A stretch of DNA of 57,454 bases from Candidatus Mediterraneibacter vanvlietii (lineage in GTDB: Bacteria > Bacillota > Clostridia > Lachnospirales > Lachnospiraceae): the NCBI GenBank assembly GCA_019113645.1, contig DXGZ01000143.1:1-57454 (forward strand), given 5' to 3'. Position numbers and translations under genes: made by a program. Positions 25,817 to 33,859 of this stretch are shown in pieces. Under the pieces are notes generated by a model that had not been told where the DNA came from, did no database searches, and saw nothing but the letters and a program-made list of their open reading frames with translations. Every line of letters starts with the position of its first letter. Position 1 is the stretch's first letter.

Positions 25817-26098
25817 ATGAATTTAGAGGTTATTATTTGGAGCTGTGTTACAGTTGGAGTACTGATCGGTATCTGCGCGATTGTACTTGGAATCATTTCT
25901 GCGCGCAACATGAAGAAAAACCGGGAAGCTATGCGGGAACTTCAGGCAGGGATCAAAGTCGGCGCCCGGATTTTATTTGCCGGCGGAATCTACGGCAAAA
26001 TCGTGAAAGTGAGAAATGACATTATTGATGTTGAGGTTAACAAAAGCACAGTGATACAGATATCACGATACAGTATCCAGAATGTAATATCCGAATAA
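25817..26098 (+). CDS. yajC: YajC-like preprotein translocase accessory protein
   Basis: A 93-residue protein with one N-terminal helix (WSCVTVGVLIGICAIVLGII) and the YajC soluble part, marked by LQAGIKVGARILFAGGIYGKIVKVRND and ISRYSIQNVI. Housekeeping YajC joins SecDF, yet this copy stands 74 bp behind agaS with no sec genes near. YajC genes are known companions of aga-type PTS operons in streptococci (hyaluronan disaccharide locus), so this is probably that paralogue. AAGGAGGAAAG precedes it. Its task in sugar loci is unknown. Confidence 0.8.
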   Translation: MNLEVIIWSCVTVGVLIGICAIVLGIISARNMKKNREAMRELQAGIKVGARILFAGGIYGKIVKVRNDIIDVEVNKSTVIQISRYSIQNVISE

Positions 26099-26167
26099 CA
26101 ATCGAATGCTTTCCCTGCGGAGCGTATCAAAACACGGTCTGTGCGGGAAGCGTTTTCTATAAGAGGG

Positions 26168-27349
26168 TCATTCATCAACGGACTGCTGAGAGCTCTGGTT
26201 CTCTGATATTTTTCGAAGATAAGCGCTGGGAGTTGTATTAAAATATTTCTTGAACAGCCTTGAAAAATAGTGGATGGAACTGAATCCCAGCTTATAGGCG
26301 ATCTCGCTGATGGTATACTGGTTTTCGCGGATCAGCTCCTTGCTTTTCTGCAGTTTGATGTTAATCAGATAATTCTTCGGCGAGGTGTTCAGGTGGGTTT
26401 TGAACAGCGCCTGCAGTGAAGAACGGGAGATATAAAACTCATGACAGATCTCCTCGATGGTGATTGGCTCTGTAATGCGCTTATTCATATAGGTGAGAAT
26501 TTCGGACAGCAGATCATTGCGTGATGCCTGATTGTCTGTGATCAGCGTTTTATGGTTTACAGTGTCGTAAAACTGCATAAGAAGAAGCAGCGCTTCCTGA
26601 AGGTAGCACATCATAAGGGTGCGGGTATAGTAGGTGCTCTCAAAACTCTCTATAAGCAGTTTCCAGAGAATCTGCTGCAGTTCGCTGGTGCAGTGGAAAG
26701 TATGGTTCAGTATGTGAAGCGTTTTCCGCTGATTGACATCGAACACAGCAGTCAGGTAGGAGCAGGAACTTTCAATGTCCAATACAGCCTTGTCCGAACT
26801 GTAGATAATCAGATCGTGCGCCTGCAGTGTCTGGCTTCCGGATGAAAGCGTTATATTCATAGTTCCTTCATATACATAGATAAGTTCGTAGGAACGGTTG
26901 ATCTGGCGTGTAAACGAGCAGCGTTCCTGTTTGTCTGTAAACCAGCAGTCCAGGATTCTGCGGACATGGAAAGGAACAGATACAGGCTGATAGGTGTAGG
27001 GAGCGGAAAGCTGTACCATCTGCGGCTGTATCTGCGGTGTAATCAACTGCCATGACAGCGGCGTTGACAGCGGAATAAGGTTAAAATAGATTCCGGGAGA
27101 GAGTCTGATGTGATCCCGGACTGGAAATGTCCGGAGGTTATTCTGCTCTGGCGAATCCGAGACAAGGATTCTGGCAAGCCCCTGGGGACACTCGATATAT
27201 ACTTCACATGGAAAGACATATAACTGAGTGATTCTCTTGGTGTTTACGCTGATTTCCTGCCGGATCAGATCTTTTTTTGCAGGATCAACCGGTTCACTGT
27301 AAAATGTTCCGTACGGTTCAAAACTGTGATTGGCGAGTCTGCTGAGCAT
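26168..27349 (-). CDS. AraC-family transcriptional regulator of the amino-sugar island
   Basis: A 393-residue regulator. The C-terminal AraC DNA-binding domain (about residues 290-385) shows both helix-turn-helices: ITIEEICHEFYISRSSLQAL and the signature YTISEIAYKLGFSSIHYFSRL. The N-terminal half (about 1-250) contains a cupin-like sensory region (YELIYVYEGTMNITLSSG) that likely binds a sugar or sugar phosphate. I start at ATG 27349, with GAGGGGG upstream; the open frame continues much further but that part is antisense to nagA. It is transcribed away from nagA across 96 bp. Confidence 0.88.
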   Translation of the reverse strand: MLSRLANHSFEPYGTFYSEPVDPAKKDLIRQEISVNTKRITQLYVFPCEVYIECPQGLARILVSDSPEQNNLRTFPVRDHIRLSPGIYFNLIPLSTPLSWQLITPQIQPQMVQLSAPYTYQPVSVPFHVRRILDCWFTDKQERCSFTRQINRSYELIYVYEGTMNITLSSGSQTLQAHDLIIYSSDKAVLDIESSCSYLTAVFDVNQRKTLHILNHTFHCTSELQQILWKLLIESFESTYYTRTLMMCYLQEALLLLMQFYDTVNHKTLITDNQASRNDLLSEILTYMNKRITEPITIEEICHEFYISRSSLQALFKTHLNTSPKNYLINIKLQKSKELIRENQYTISEIAYKLGFSSIHYFSRLFKKYFNTTPSAYLRKISENQSSQQSVDE

Positions 27350-27384
27350 GTTGATTCCCCCTCGTGAATTGCAGTGTTTAATAG

Positions 27385-27413
27385 TTTGTTTTATACTTTT
27401 TAAATTATATAAT
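27385..27413 (+). promoter_or_regulatory. nagA promoter in the araC-nagA divergent region
   Basis: TATAAT at 27408-27413 with TTTGTT at 27385-27390 (17-bp spacing), 33 bp before the nagA start. It shares 96 bp with the AraC gene. No TGCAAA pair like that of the PTS promoter was found here. Confidence 0.5.
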
Positions 27414-27445
27414 ATCTTTTTGTGAAAATCAAGGAGGAGCCTGTT

Positions 27446-28597
27446 ATGATTATTCAGAGTACAAAAGTATGGGTGGCAGATCAGTTTATCAAAGCTCAGA
27501 TTGAAGTGGAAAACGGAAAAATCACGAATCTGTACGAATATGGAACCAAAACAGCGGATGTGGATTATGGTGACAACCGGATCCTTCCGGGATTCATTGA
27601 TCTGCACTGCCACGGAGCCTATGGGTTTGATACAAATGATGCCAATGAAGAAGGACTGCGCAACTGGGTAAAGAATATTGTGAGCGAAGGTGTGACAGCC
27701 CTCCTGCCGACAACGATTACGCAGAGCGAGGAAGTATTGACAAACGCGCTGAAGAACGTTGCAAAAGTAGTTCGGGAAGGGTATACTGGAGCTGAGATTC
27801 TCGGAATCCATTTCGAGGGACCTTATCTGGATATGAAGTATAAAGGCGCTCAGCCGGAGCAGTATATTGTGAAGCCGACAGTGGAACAGTTTGAGAAATA
27901 CCAGGAAGCTGCTGATGGTCTGATCCGTTATATTACGATGGCAACAGAGACGGATGAAGACTTCGAACTTACAAAATACTGCGCTGAGCATGGCGTAGTT
28001 GTGAGCATCGGACACTCTGCCGCAACGAGCGAGCAGGCTGTGCAGGCGTTTGCACACGGCGCGAGATCCATGACTCATGTATATAATGGCATGACGCCGT
28101 TCAATCACAGGGCAAACGGTCTGGTAGGGGCGGCTTATCGGATGAAGAGCATGTATGGGGAGATTATCTGCGATGGCAACCATTCTACGCCGGCAGCTCT
28201 CCATCAGTTCTTTGAGGCAAAAGGACCGCATTACGGCATGATGGTAAGCGATGCGCTCATGGCAAAGGGATCTCCCGCAGGATCGAAGTTTATCTTCGGA
28301 GGAAATGAGATTGTTATCTATCCGGACGGCAGCGCGCATCTGACTTCGACAGGCGGACTTGCGGGCTCCACGCTGCACATCAACGAGGGACTGCGGATTC
28401 TGATTGAGGAGGCTCTTGTTCCGGTTGACACGGCAATCAACGCATGCACGAAAAATCCTGCGGCATGCCTGCGTGTGGATGACAGAAAAGGTTCTCTCAA
28501 AGTCGGAATGGATGCGGATATCGTTGTGATCGACCGGGATTACAAAGTGCTGCAGACATACTGCATGGGAGAGAAAATGCTGGATGCAGAAGCGTAG
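27446..28597 (+). CDS. nagA: N-acetylglucosamine/N-acetylgalactosamine 6-phosphate deacetylase
   Basis: A 383-residue amidohydrolase removing acetate from the phosphorylated amino sugar. Visible metal and active-site blocks: GFIDLHCHGAYGFDTN, GIHFEGPYLD (metal Glu), VSIGHSAATSE and SMTHVYNGM (metal His), DGNHSTP, and VSDALMAKGSPAG (catalytic Asp). NagA and AgaA cannot be separated by eye; context with agaS and kba favours GalNAc 6-phosphate. AAGGAGGAGCCTGTT precedes the ATG at 27446. A palindromic repeat follows the stop. Confidence 0.92.
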   Translation: MIIQSTKVWVADQFIKAQIEVENGKITNLYEYGTKTADVDYGDNRILPGFIDLHCHGAYGFDTNDANEEGLRNWVKNIVSEGVTALLPTTITQSEEVLTNALKNVAKVVREGYTGAEILGIHFEGPYLDMKYKGAQPEQYIVKPTVEQFEKYQEAADGLIRYITMATETDEDFELTKYCAEHGVVVSIGHSAATSEQAVQAFAHGARSMTHVYNGMTPFNHRANGLVGAAYRMKSMYGEIICDGNHSTPAALHQFFEAKGPHYGMMVSDALMAKGSPAGSKFIFGGNEIVIYPDGSAHLTSTGGLAGSTLHINEGLRILIEEALVPVDTAINACTKNPAACLRVDDRKGSLKVGMDADIVVIDRDYKVLQTYCMGEKMLDAEA

Positions 28598-28623
28598 CCG
28601 GCAGCAGGGATATTATAAACAAA

Positions 28624-28671
28624 TAATAATTCAGCACGCGCCGCTCGGAAAACCGCATTGCTGAATTATTA
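28624..28671 (+). repeat. Short palindromic repeat (copy B of the dispersed family)
   Basis: TAATAATTCAGC (28624-28635) is inverted perfectly as GCTGAATTATTA (28660-28671). The 24-bp core, CGCGCCGCTCGGAAAACCGC with short flanks, matches the right end of the 163-bp element at 32017-32179 and the core of copy A. It lies 26 bp past the nagA stop and can act as its terminator. Confidence 0.65.
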
Positions 28672-28704
28672 CGATAAAAAAGGAAAGATGTGGTTAGGGA
28701 AGAT

Positions 28705-29244
28705 ATGAGCAAGAAGAAAAAGTCAGCACCGGTGGAGAAAATCCGCCTTTCGGGAAGAAACATATACACAGACAAAAAAGGACGTACAATTTATTATGAT
28801 TTCGTGACGAAAAAAGGGTATCTGGTAGATAAGAAGAATGAAAACTCAGCGGTATTCTACAAGAACAGAATCGTAGTGATCCTGTTTGCGGCGATTCTAT
28901 GCTGGGCGACATTTCTCTCACCGATACAGGCAGTGATTGCCTGGGCGGTCATGATGGTTCTGGCAGAAGTTACATTCCGCAAGTCATTTTTAAAGAGAAT
29001 GGAGCCGGTTACGGATGTGGACTTTGAACGCAGAGTTTCTGCTCTGCAGTACATAGTGGAGAACAAAGAGAAGGGCAGAGTGATCATGCTGGCAGTTCTC
29101 TATCTGCTGTTTGCGGTTCTGATTGTTCTGAACGCATATGTGGAAAAATATTCGATCGGCCTGTGCATCTTCAGCGGATGTCTGGCGCTTGTGGGAATCT
29201 ATTTCGGAGTGCTTCATATCATAGCGCTGACCAAAATGAAATAA
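28705..29244 (+). CDS. Unknown four-helix membrane protein
   Basis: A 179-residue protein. A basic N terminus (MSKKKKSAPVEK) and a hydrophilic segment containing GRTIYYDFVTKKGYLVDKKN precede four hydrophobic helices (residues about 55-75, 78-95, 118-136 and 143-170). I recognise no named family. The ATG at 28705 has GGGAAG upstream; a GTG at 28690 is possible. It lies between nagA and kbaY and ends at a strong terminator, so it may belong to the amino-sugar island, but a palindromic repeat separates it from nagA. Confidence 0.65.
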   Translation: MSKKKKSAPVEKIRLSGRNIYTDKKGRTIYYDFVTKKGYLVDKKNENSAVFYKNRIVVILFAAILCWATFLSPIQAVIAWAVMMVLAEVTFRKSFLKRMEPVTDVDFERRVSALQYIVENKEKGRVIMLAVLYLLFAVLIVLNAYVEKYSIGLCIFSGCLALVGIYFGVLHIIALTKMK

Positions 29245-29270
29245 ACAGAAGAAGCAGAGAAAGGAATACG

Positions 29271-29313
29271 AAAAAGGACGGGAAAGAAATGATGTGGCTT
29301 TCCCGTCCTTTTT
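29271..29313. terminator. Bidirectional terminator
   Basis: A perfect 16-bp stem (29271-29286 with 29298-29313) with A5 and T5 ends, between the convergent membrane-protein gene and kbaY. Confidence 0.9.
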
Positions 29314-29364
29314 GAATGCATATACATTTTTGTCTCAGCGCAGGCTGAAGCGAGATGTCTCTCC

Positions 29365-30216
29365 TTATGCCTGTCCTTCAGAACCGCATACGCTGATCTT
29401 CTCTTTGACAAGCTCGGTTACGTATTCCATTCCGACAGCGCTGTATTTCTTCGGATCAAATGCGTCCGGATTCTCGGCAAGATATTTCTTCACTCCGTTG
29501 CTGAATGCCACGCGCAGCTCTGTTGCGAAATTCACTTTGCAGATACCGCGTTTGATGGATTCGCGAACCGCGTCGTCCGGAACTCCGGAAGCACCGTGAA
29601 GTACCAGCGGGATCGATACGACTTCGCGGATTGCGCTCAGACGCTCGAAGTCAAGTTTCGGAGTACCTTTATAGAATCCGTGAGCAGTACCGATTGCAAC
29701 TGCAAGAGAAGTTACGTTTGTGCGCTCAGCGAATTCTTTGGCCTGCTGCGGATCTGTGTACGGAGAATCGTGATCAGCTACGAGATCATCCTCTTTTCCG
29801 CCTACTTTTCCAAGCTCTGCTTCCACGCTGATTCCTGACGGAGCGCAGGCGTCTGTCACCCTGCGTGTCAGTGCGATATTGTCTTCGAATGATTCGTGGG
29901 AACCATCGATCATGATTGATGTGTAGCCTGTGCGCAGTGCCTGCATCGCGAGATCAAAGCTGTTTCCGTGATCAAGGTGCATGGCAACCGGAACTGTTGT
30001 ACGCTCGGCTGCTGCTCTTACCATGGCGAGATAATAGTCAAGTCCGGCATATTTTACAGTAGAAGGCGTAGTCTGCATGATGACAGGTGAGTTCATCTCC
30101 TCAGCTGCTTTTAAGACAGCCATAACCATCTCCATGTTTTCCACGTTGAATGCGCCTACTGCGTAGTGTCCTTCCTGCGCTTTTTTTAACATTTCATTCG
30201 TTGTTACTAATGGCAT
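29365..30216 (-). CDS. kbaY: Class II tagatose/fructose-bisphosphate aldolase, catalytic subunit (KbaY/GatY-like)
   Basis: A 283-residue class II aldolase. Zinc and active-site blocks are VAMHLDHGNSFD (zinc His and catalytic Asp), SIMIDGSHESFEDN, SVEAELGKVGGKEDD, AVAIGTAHGFYKG and LVLHGASGVPDD. The HLDHG spacing and GTxHG block fit the GatY/KbaY group, and a KbaZ partner gene lies divergently 278 bp away. It splits tagatose 1,6-bisphosphate into DHAP and glyceraldehyde 3-phosphate. A generic fructose-bisphosphate role is the alternative. A minus-strand -10, TATACT, is at 30263-30268. Confidence 0.88.
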   Translation of the reverse strand: MPLVTTNEMLKKAQEGHYAVGAFNVENMEMVMAVLKAAEEMNSPVIMQTTPSTVKYAGLDYYLAMVRAAAERTTVPVAMHLDHGNSFDLAMQALRTGYTSIMIDGSHESFEDNIALTRRVTDACAPSGISVEAELGKVGGKEDDLVADHDSPYTDPQQAKEFAERTNVTSLAVAIGTAHGFYKGTPKLDFERLSAIREVVSIPLVLHGASGVPDDAVRESIKRGICKVNFATELRVAFSNGVKKYLAENPDAFDPKKYSAVGMEYVTELVKEKISVCGSEGQA

Positions 30217-30316
30217 AGAAATAACCTCATTTCTTTAAATTTTTCCTACTGATTACGATACCAGTATAGCACAGAAAACCGGGTTCTGTATCTGCAATTT
30301 TCACTTTCCTAAAAAA

Positions 30317-30370
30317 TGCAAATGTTTATTTAATTAATCCAAAGTAGGGCGTGTTTTAAAGTGATACGAT
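30317..30370 (+). promoter_or_regulatory. kbaZ promoter with candidate AraC-type sites
   Basis: TGCAAA at 30317-30322 and TCCAAA at 30338-30343 lie exactly 21 bp apart, and an extended -10 (TGA-TACGAT, 30365-30370) follows 27 bp after the second site, against 26 bp in the PTS promoter. The shared spacing suggests co-control by the AraC protein. Confidence 0.45.
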
Positions 30371-30494
30371 GGATATAGAAACGGGCGGATCTCCCACTGA
30401 AAAACCGCGGAACATCCAGAGCTTACAAGAAGAGAACGGAGTGGATTCCAACAGGTCCTGTCTGCGAAAAAATGTAGGAAAAAGGAGATAAATT

Positions 30495-31820
30495 ATGCGC
30501 GAGAATCCATTGAAAAAAATTGTGGAACTTCAGAAAAAAGGGGAAAATGTCGGCATTTATTCTGTGTGCAGCGCCAACGGGTACGTGATCGAGGCGGCGC
30601 TGAAAAGAGGGCTGTCAGACGGTTCCTGCGTACTGATTGAAAGCACGGCGAACCAGTGCGACCAGAACGGCGGTTACACCGGGATGACGCCTGCGGATTT
30701 CCGTCAGTTTGTGCTGGAGACTGCTGAAAGAAACGGGTTTGACAAAGAGCGGATTTTCCTCGGCGGAGATCATCTGGGACCGCTAACATTTGCACATAAA
30801 GACGAGGCGGAAGCAATGGCAGATGCAGAGGAGCTGATCCGCTGCTACGTGGGCGCGGGATTTACGAAGATCCATATTGATACGAGCATGAAAGTGAACA
30901 GCGATGATCCGGATACACGGCTGTCGGATGAAGTGATTGCAGGGAGAGGCGCCCGTCTTGCACGTGTTGCCGAGGAGACGTATCAGCAGCTGCTTGAGAG
31001 AGAGCCCGATGCGGTTCCTCCGGTCTATATTATCGGAAGTGAAGTGCCGATTCCGGGAGGCGCGGTCGGAAGCGAAGATAATGGCGTCCAGGTTACGAAA
31101 GTGGAAGACTTCCGCAATACGGTGGAGGCATTCAAAGAGGCTTTCCGGGAAGCAGGACTTGAAAATGATGTCTGGGAGCGTGTCATCGGCGTGGTGGTAC
31201 AGCCCGGCGTGGAAGAAAAAGACAGTGGCTGCACGGAGTATGACAGAGAAAAAGCAAAAGAGCTTATGGCATCGATCGACGAATACCCGGGACTTGTTTT
31301 CGAAGGACATTCCACGGATTATCAGACAAAGATCAAGCTGCGCGAACTGATTGAAGACGGTGTGGGCATCCTGAAAGTAGGTCCGGGGCTTACATTTGCC
31401 ATGAGAGAAGGGCTTTTCGCACTTGAAAATATTGAAAGAGAACTGCTGAACGGCACGGATGCCGAACTGAGCAGGTTCTCGGAAGTCCTTGACGAGGAAA
31501 TGTGCAGAGATGACTGTTACTGGAGAAAACATTATCAGGGAACAGAGGCAGAACTTCGTTTTAAAAGAAAATATTCCTTCTCTGACCGCTGCAGATACTA
31601 TATGCCGGTGCCGGAGGTAGAGAAAGCTATTGGACGTCTGATTGACAACCTGCGCACGCACGGGATTCCGCTGAACCTTCTGAGCCAGTTCATGCCGATT
31701 CAGTACACAAAAGTGCGGGAAGGCGAACTGGAGAATGATCCGGTTGAGCTGATTGAGGACCGGATTATTAACACGATTGACGAGTATCTCTATGCGACGC
31801 ATCAGAAGGAGCTGATGTAA
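30495..31820 (+). CDS. kbaZ: Tagatose-bisphosphate aldolase non-catalytic subunit (KbaZ/GatZ-like)
   Basis: A 441-residue protein of the KbaZ/GatZ family, which stabilises and activates the KbaY/GatY catalytic subunit. Family blocks are VGIYSVCSANGYVIEAAL near the start, LIESTANQCDQNGGYTGMTP, FLGGDHLGPLTFAHKD, FTKIHIDTSMK, YIIGSEVPIPGGA, FEGHSTDYQT and LKVGPGLTFAMREGLF. The length suits the family. AAAGGAGATAAATT precedes the ATG. Its divergent partner kbaY completes the pathway, although kbaY and kbaZ are co-directional in E. coli. Confidence 0.9.
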   Translation: MRENPLKKIVELQKKGENVGIYSVCSANGYVIEAALKRGLSDGSCVLIESTANQCDQNGGYTGMTPADFRQFVLETAERNGFDKERIFLGGDHLGPLTFAHKDEAEAMADAEELIRCYVGAGFTKIHIDTSMKVNSDDPDTRLSDEVIAGRGARLARVAEETYQQLLEREPDAVPPVYIIGSEVPIPGGAVGSEDNGVQVTKVEDFRNTVEAFKEAFREAGLENDVWERVIGVVVQPGVEEKDSGCTEYDREKAKELMASIDEYPGLVFEGHSTDYQTKIKLRELIEDGVGILKVGPGLTFAMREGLFALENIERELLNGTDAELSRFSEVLDEEMCRDDCYWRKHYQGTEAELRFKRKYSFSDRCRYYMPVPEVEKAIGRLIDNLRTHGIPLNLLSQFMPIQYTKVREGELENDPVELIEDRIINTIDEYLYATHQKELM

Positions 31821-31897
31821 CATGCAGAGTGGGCTGATATAACAGAAAGAGTTGTCTGACATAACAGGCGGATCAGGCTGAAGAGTTACAGTGCATG

Positions 31898-31968
31898 AGG
31901 ATTGTGAGTATATCACAGACAGGACACATGATGTGTGGTAACCTGGGATATACTCATAATCCTTTTTT
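31898..31968 (+). terminator. Long-stem terminator after kbaZ
   Basis: A 17-bp stem (31898-31914 with 31947-31963, one G-U pair) encloses a 32-nt loop that itself contains ACACAT-G-ATGTGT. It is followed by TTTTT, 77 bp past the kbaZ stop. Confidence 0.8.
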
Positions 31969-32016
31969 GGTGGCAGTTCCTGATCCGCAGGAAACTGTGA
32001 TCCCGTATGTGTTTTG

Positions 32017-32179
32017 GTAACAGTTCAGCCATGGGACTGTTCGTGAGAGAAAATCATGCTCGCATGATTTTTCGATCGAGCGGTTCCATGGACTGAGCGC
32101 CTGTATATGAGGGAAACAGCGGCGCAGCCGCAGTAAGCACGCCAGTGCGGTTTTCCGAATGGCGCGGCTGAACTGTTAC
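32017..32179. mobile_element. 163-bp MITE-like element with 8-bp target duplication
   Basis: The ends are perfect 14-bp inverted repeats, GTAACAGTTCAGCC (32017-32030) and GGCTGAACTGTTAC (32166-32179). They are flanked by the exact direct repeat GTGTTTTG at 32009-32016 and 32180-32187, the hallmark of transposition. No protein is encoded. Inside are several hairpins: AAATCATGC/GCATGATTT (32051-32070), nested in an imperfect CCATGG-ended stem, then GCGGC/GCCGC. Copies A, B and C elsewhere in the window share its ends and the GGAAAACCG core. An 8-bp duplication fits several insertion-sequence families, so the mobilising transposase is unknown. Confidence 0.75.
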
Positions 32180-32385
32180 GTGTTTTGGAATCTTGCACAC
32201 ATTTCAGGTGGCGGTTCCGGCGGGGGATATGCTATACTAAGCCGGAATACAGGATATGCCGGCTGCATAAGACAAAAAGGACAGAAAAAGGAAAACGAAA
32301 AGTCCGGGAACGGAGAATAAAAAGGAAATCCAAAAAGGACAGAAAACAGGCAGCAGAGGGTGCTGCCGGATAAAAGAAGGAGAAC

Positions 32386-33816
32386 ATGGTTATGGGATTC
32401 ACGATTGAGACGGGAATATCAGCGTTGACAGTGTTTGTACAGGGGCTCCTCAGCTTCTTCTCACCCTGTGTACTGCCGCTTGTACCGCTGTATCTGGGGT
32501 ATCTGGCGGGAGGACTGAATATACAGCCGGGGCAAGGTACTGCCGGGGGCGCAGGGGCTGCCGGGAGTGCGGAGAATGATGGCGGAGAAGGAGAAAAAGA
32601 GTGCGGCTTGGCCGGGAAAAAGAGATGGAGCCGGGACAGTGTGCGGCTGTTCATCCGGGTGCTGTGCTTTACGGCAGGGATCGGAGGCGCGTTCTTTGTG
32701 CTGGGACTTGGCGCATCAGCCCTGGGAACTTTCTTCCAGGAGCAGAGAAGACTGTTTGCTGGAATCGGTGGTATCCTTGTGATGCTGTTTGGTCTGTATC
32801 AGCTGGGTGTGTTCGGCAGTTCCAGAATACTGGGCGAGGAGCATCGCATCCCTCTGCATCTGGATAAACTGACCATGTCCCCGGTGACTGCATTTGTCAT
32901 GGGATTTGCGTTCAGCTTTGCGTGGACGCCCTGTGTGGGACCGGCGCTGACCAGTGTGCTGCTCATGGCGGGAAGCGCGGATTCCAGCGTAAAGGGCTTC
33001 TTCCTGATCGGAGTCTATACGCTTGGATTCATCCTGCCGTTTCTGGCAGCAGGGATCTTTACCGCGAAATTATTGGGTCTGTTCAAGAAGCATATGAAAG
33101 TGGTAAAATACACGGTGAAGGCGGGCGGCGTCCTTATGATCCTGATGGGCCTTCTCATGTATACGGGAAAGATGAACGATATCACAGGATATCTGTCCAC
33201 AAATATGCAGGCGTATGTAGATGACAGCGCAGAGGGGACGGATACTGCAGGAGATTCGGATGTGTCAGAGGGTTCGGATGTATCAGAGGATGCGGGAACA
33301 TCGGCGGCTTCCGGAGCATCGGATGACAGTGCGTCGGAAGATGGCGCATCGGAAGACGAGTCTGTCCGGGCTTATGAGTTTGAGCTGACAGACCAGTACG
33401 GCAATGTCCATACGCTGGATCAGTATAAGGGGAAAGTGATATTCCTGAATTTCTGGGCTACATGGTGCGGACCATGCAGGAACGAGATGCCGGAGATCCA
33501 GAAGCTGTATGAAGAATACGCGGCTCAGGGGGATGACGCAGATGTTGTGATACTCGGCGCGGCGGCTCCGGATCTGGGGAATGAAGGCTCGAAAGAGAGC
33601 ATAATCTCGTTTATGGAAGAAAACGGTTATACGTATCCTGTGCTTCTGGATGAGAATGTGGAGATGTTCAGCTGGTATCAGATATCCGCTTTTCCGACCA
33701 CATTTATGATTGACAGGGACGGAAATGTCTACGGGTATGTTACAGGACAGCTGACAGAGGATATTATGCGAAGTATCATAGATCAGACGCTCAGCGGGGA
33801 GAGTACAGGAGAGTAA
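32386..33816 (+). CDS. CcdA-TlpA fusion: DsbD-like reductant transporter with thioredoxin domain
   Basis: A 476-residue fusion. Residues about 10-270 are a CcdA/DsbD transmembrane domain with about six helices and two redox-Cys sites, SFFSPCVLPLVPLYLGYLAG and FAWTPCVGPALTSVL; a Gly/Ala/Glu-rich insert of about 40 residues sits after the first helix. A low-complexity Asp/Ser/Glu linker (about 280-325) leads to a TlpA-type thioredoxin domain with WCGPC (residues about 360-364). It would carry electrons from cytoplasmic thioredoxin to extracellular thiols, for example in cytochrome or protein-disulfide maturation. ATG at 32386 or 32392 (better spacing from AAGGAG). Confidence 0.88.
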   Translation: MVMGFTIETGISALTVFVQGLLSFFSPCVLPLVPLYLGYLAGGLNIQPGQGTAGGAGAAGSAENDGGEGEKECGLAGKKRWSRDSVRLFIRVLCFTAGIGGAFFVLGLGASALGTFFQEQRRLFAGIGGILVMLFGLYQLGVFGSSRILGEEHRIPLHLDKLTMSPVTAFVMGFAFSFAWTPCVGPALTSVLLMAGSADSSVKGFFLIGVYTLGFILPFLAAGIFTAKLLGLFKKHMKVVKYTVKAGGVLMILMGLLMYTGKMNDITGYLSTNMQAYVDDSAEGTDTAGDSDVSEGSDVSEDAGTSAASGASDDSASEDGASEDESVRAYEFELTDQYGNVHTLDQYKGKVIFLNFWATWCGPCRNEMPEIQKLYEEYAAQGDDADVVILGAAAPDLGNEGSKESIISFMEENGYTYPVLLDENVEMFSWYQISAFPTTFMIDRDGNVYGYVTGQLTEDIMRSIIDQTLSGESTGE

Positions 33817-33859
33817 GGAAAATATGGCGCAGGAGCATATTTTCAGGAAGGAGCTTGTT

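Larger units (their letters stand above)
31821..32385. other. Intergenic region kbaZ to ccdA-tlpA fusion (565 bp)
   Basis: It contains a long hairpin terminator (31898-31968) and the 163-bp terminal-inverted-repeat element (32017-32179), both listed separately. After 32188 a -10-like TATACT (32233-32238), preceded by TATG, could drive the downstream gene. The remaining open frames here have no family resemblance or ribosome-binding site. Confidence 0.6.

Noticed and set aside
27350-28378. N-terminal extension of the AraC gene to over 700 residues
   Set aside because: The extra sequence is antisense to nagA, has no regulatory domain, and a good start with GAGGGGG lies at 27349.
32185-32373. 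62-residue Lys/Arg-rich open frame before the CcdA-TlpA gene
   Set aside because: Composition follows the A-rich leader, no ribosome site and no family.
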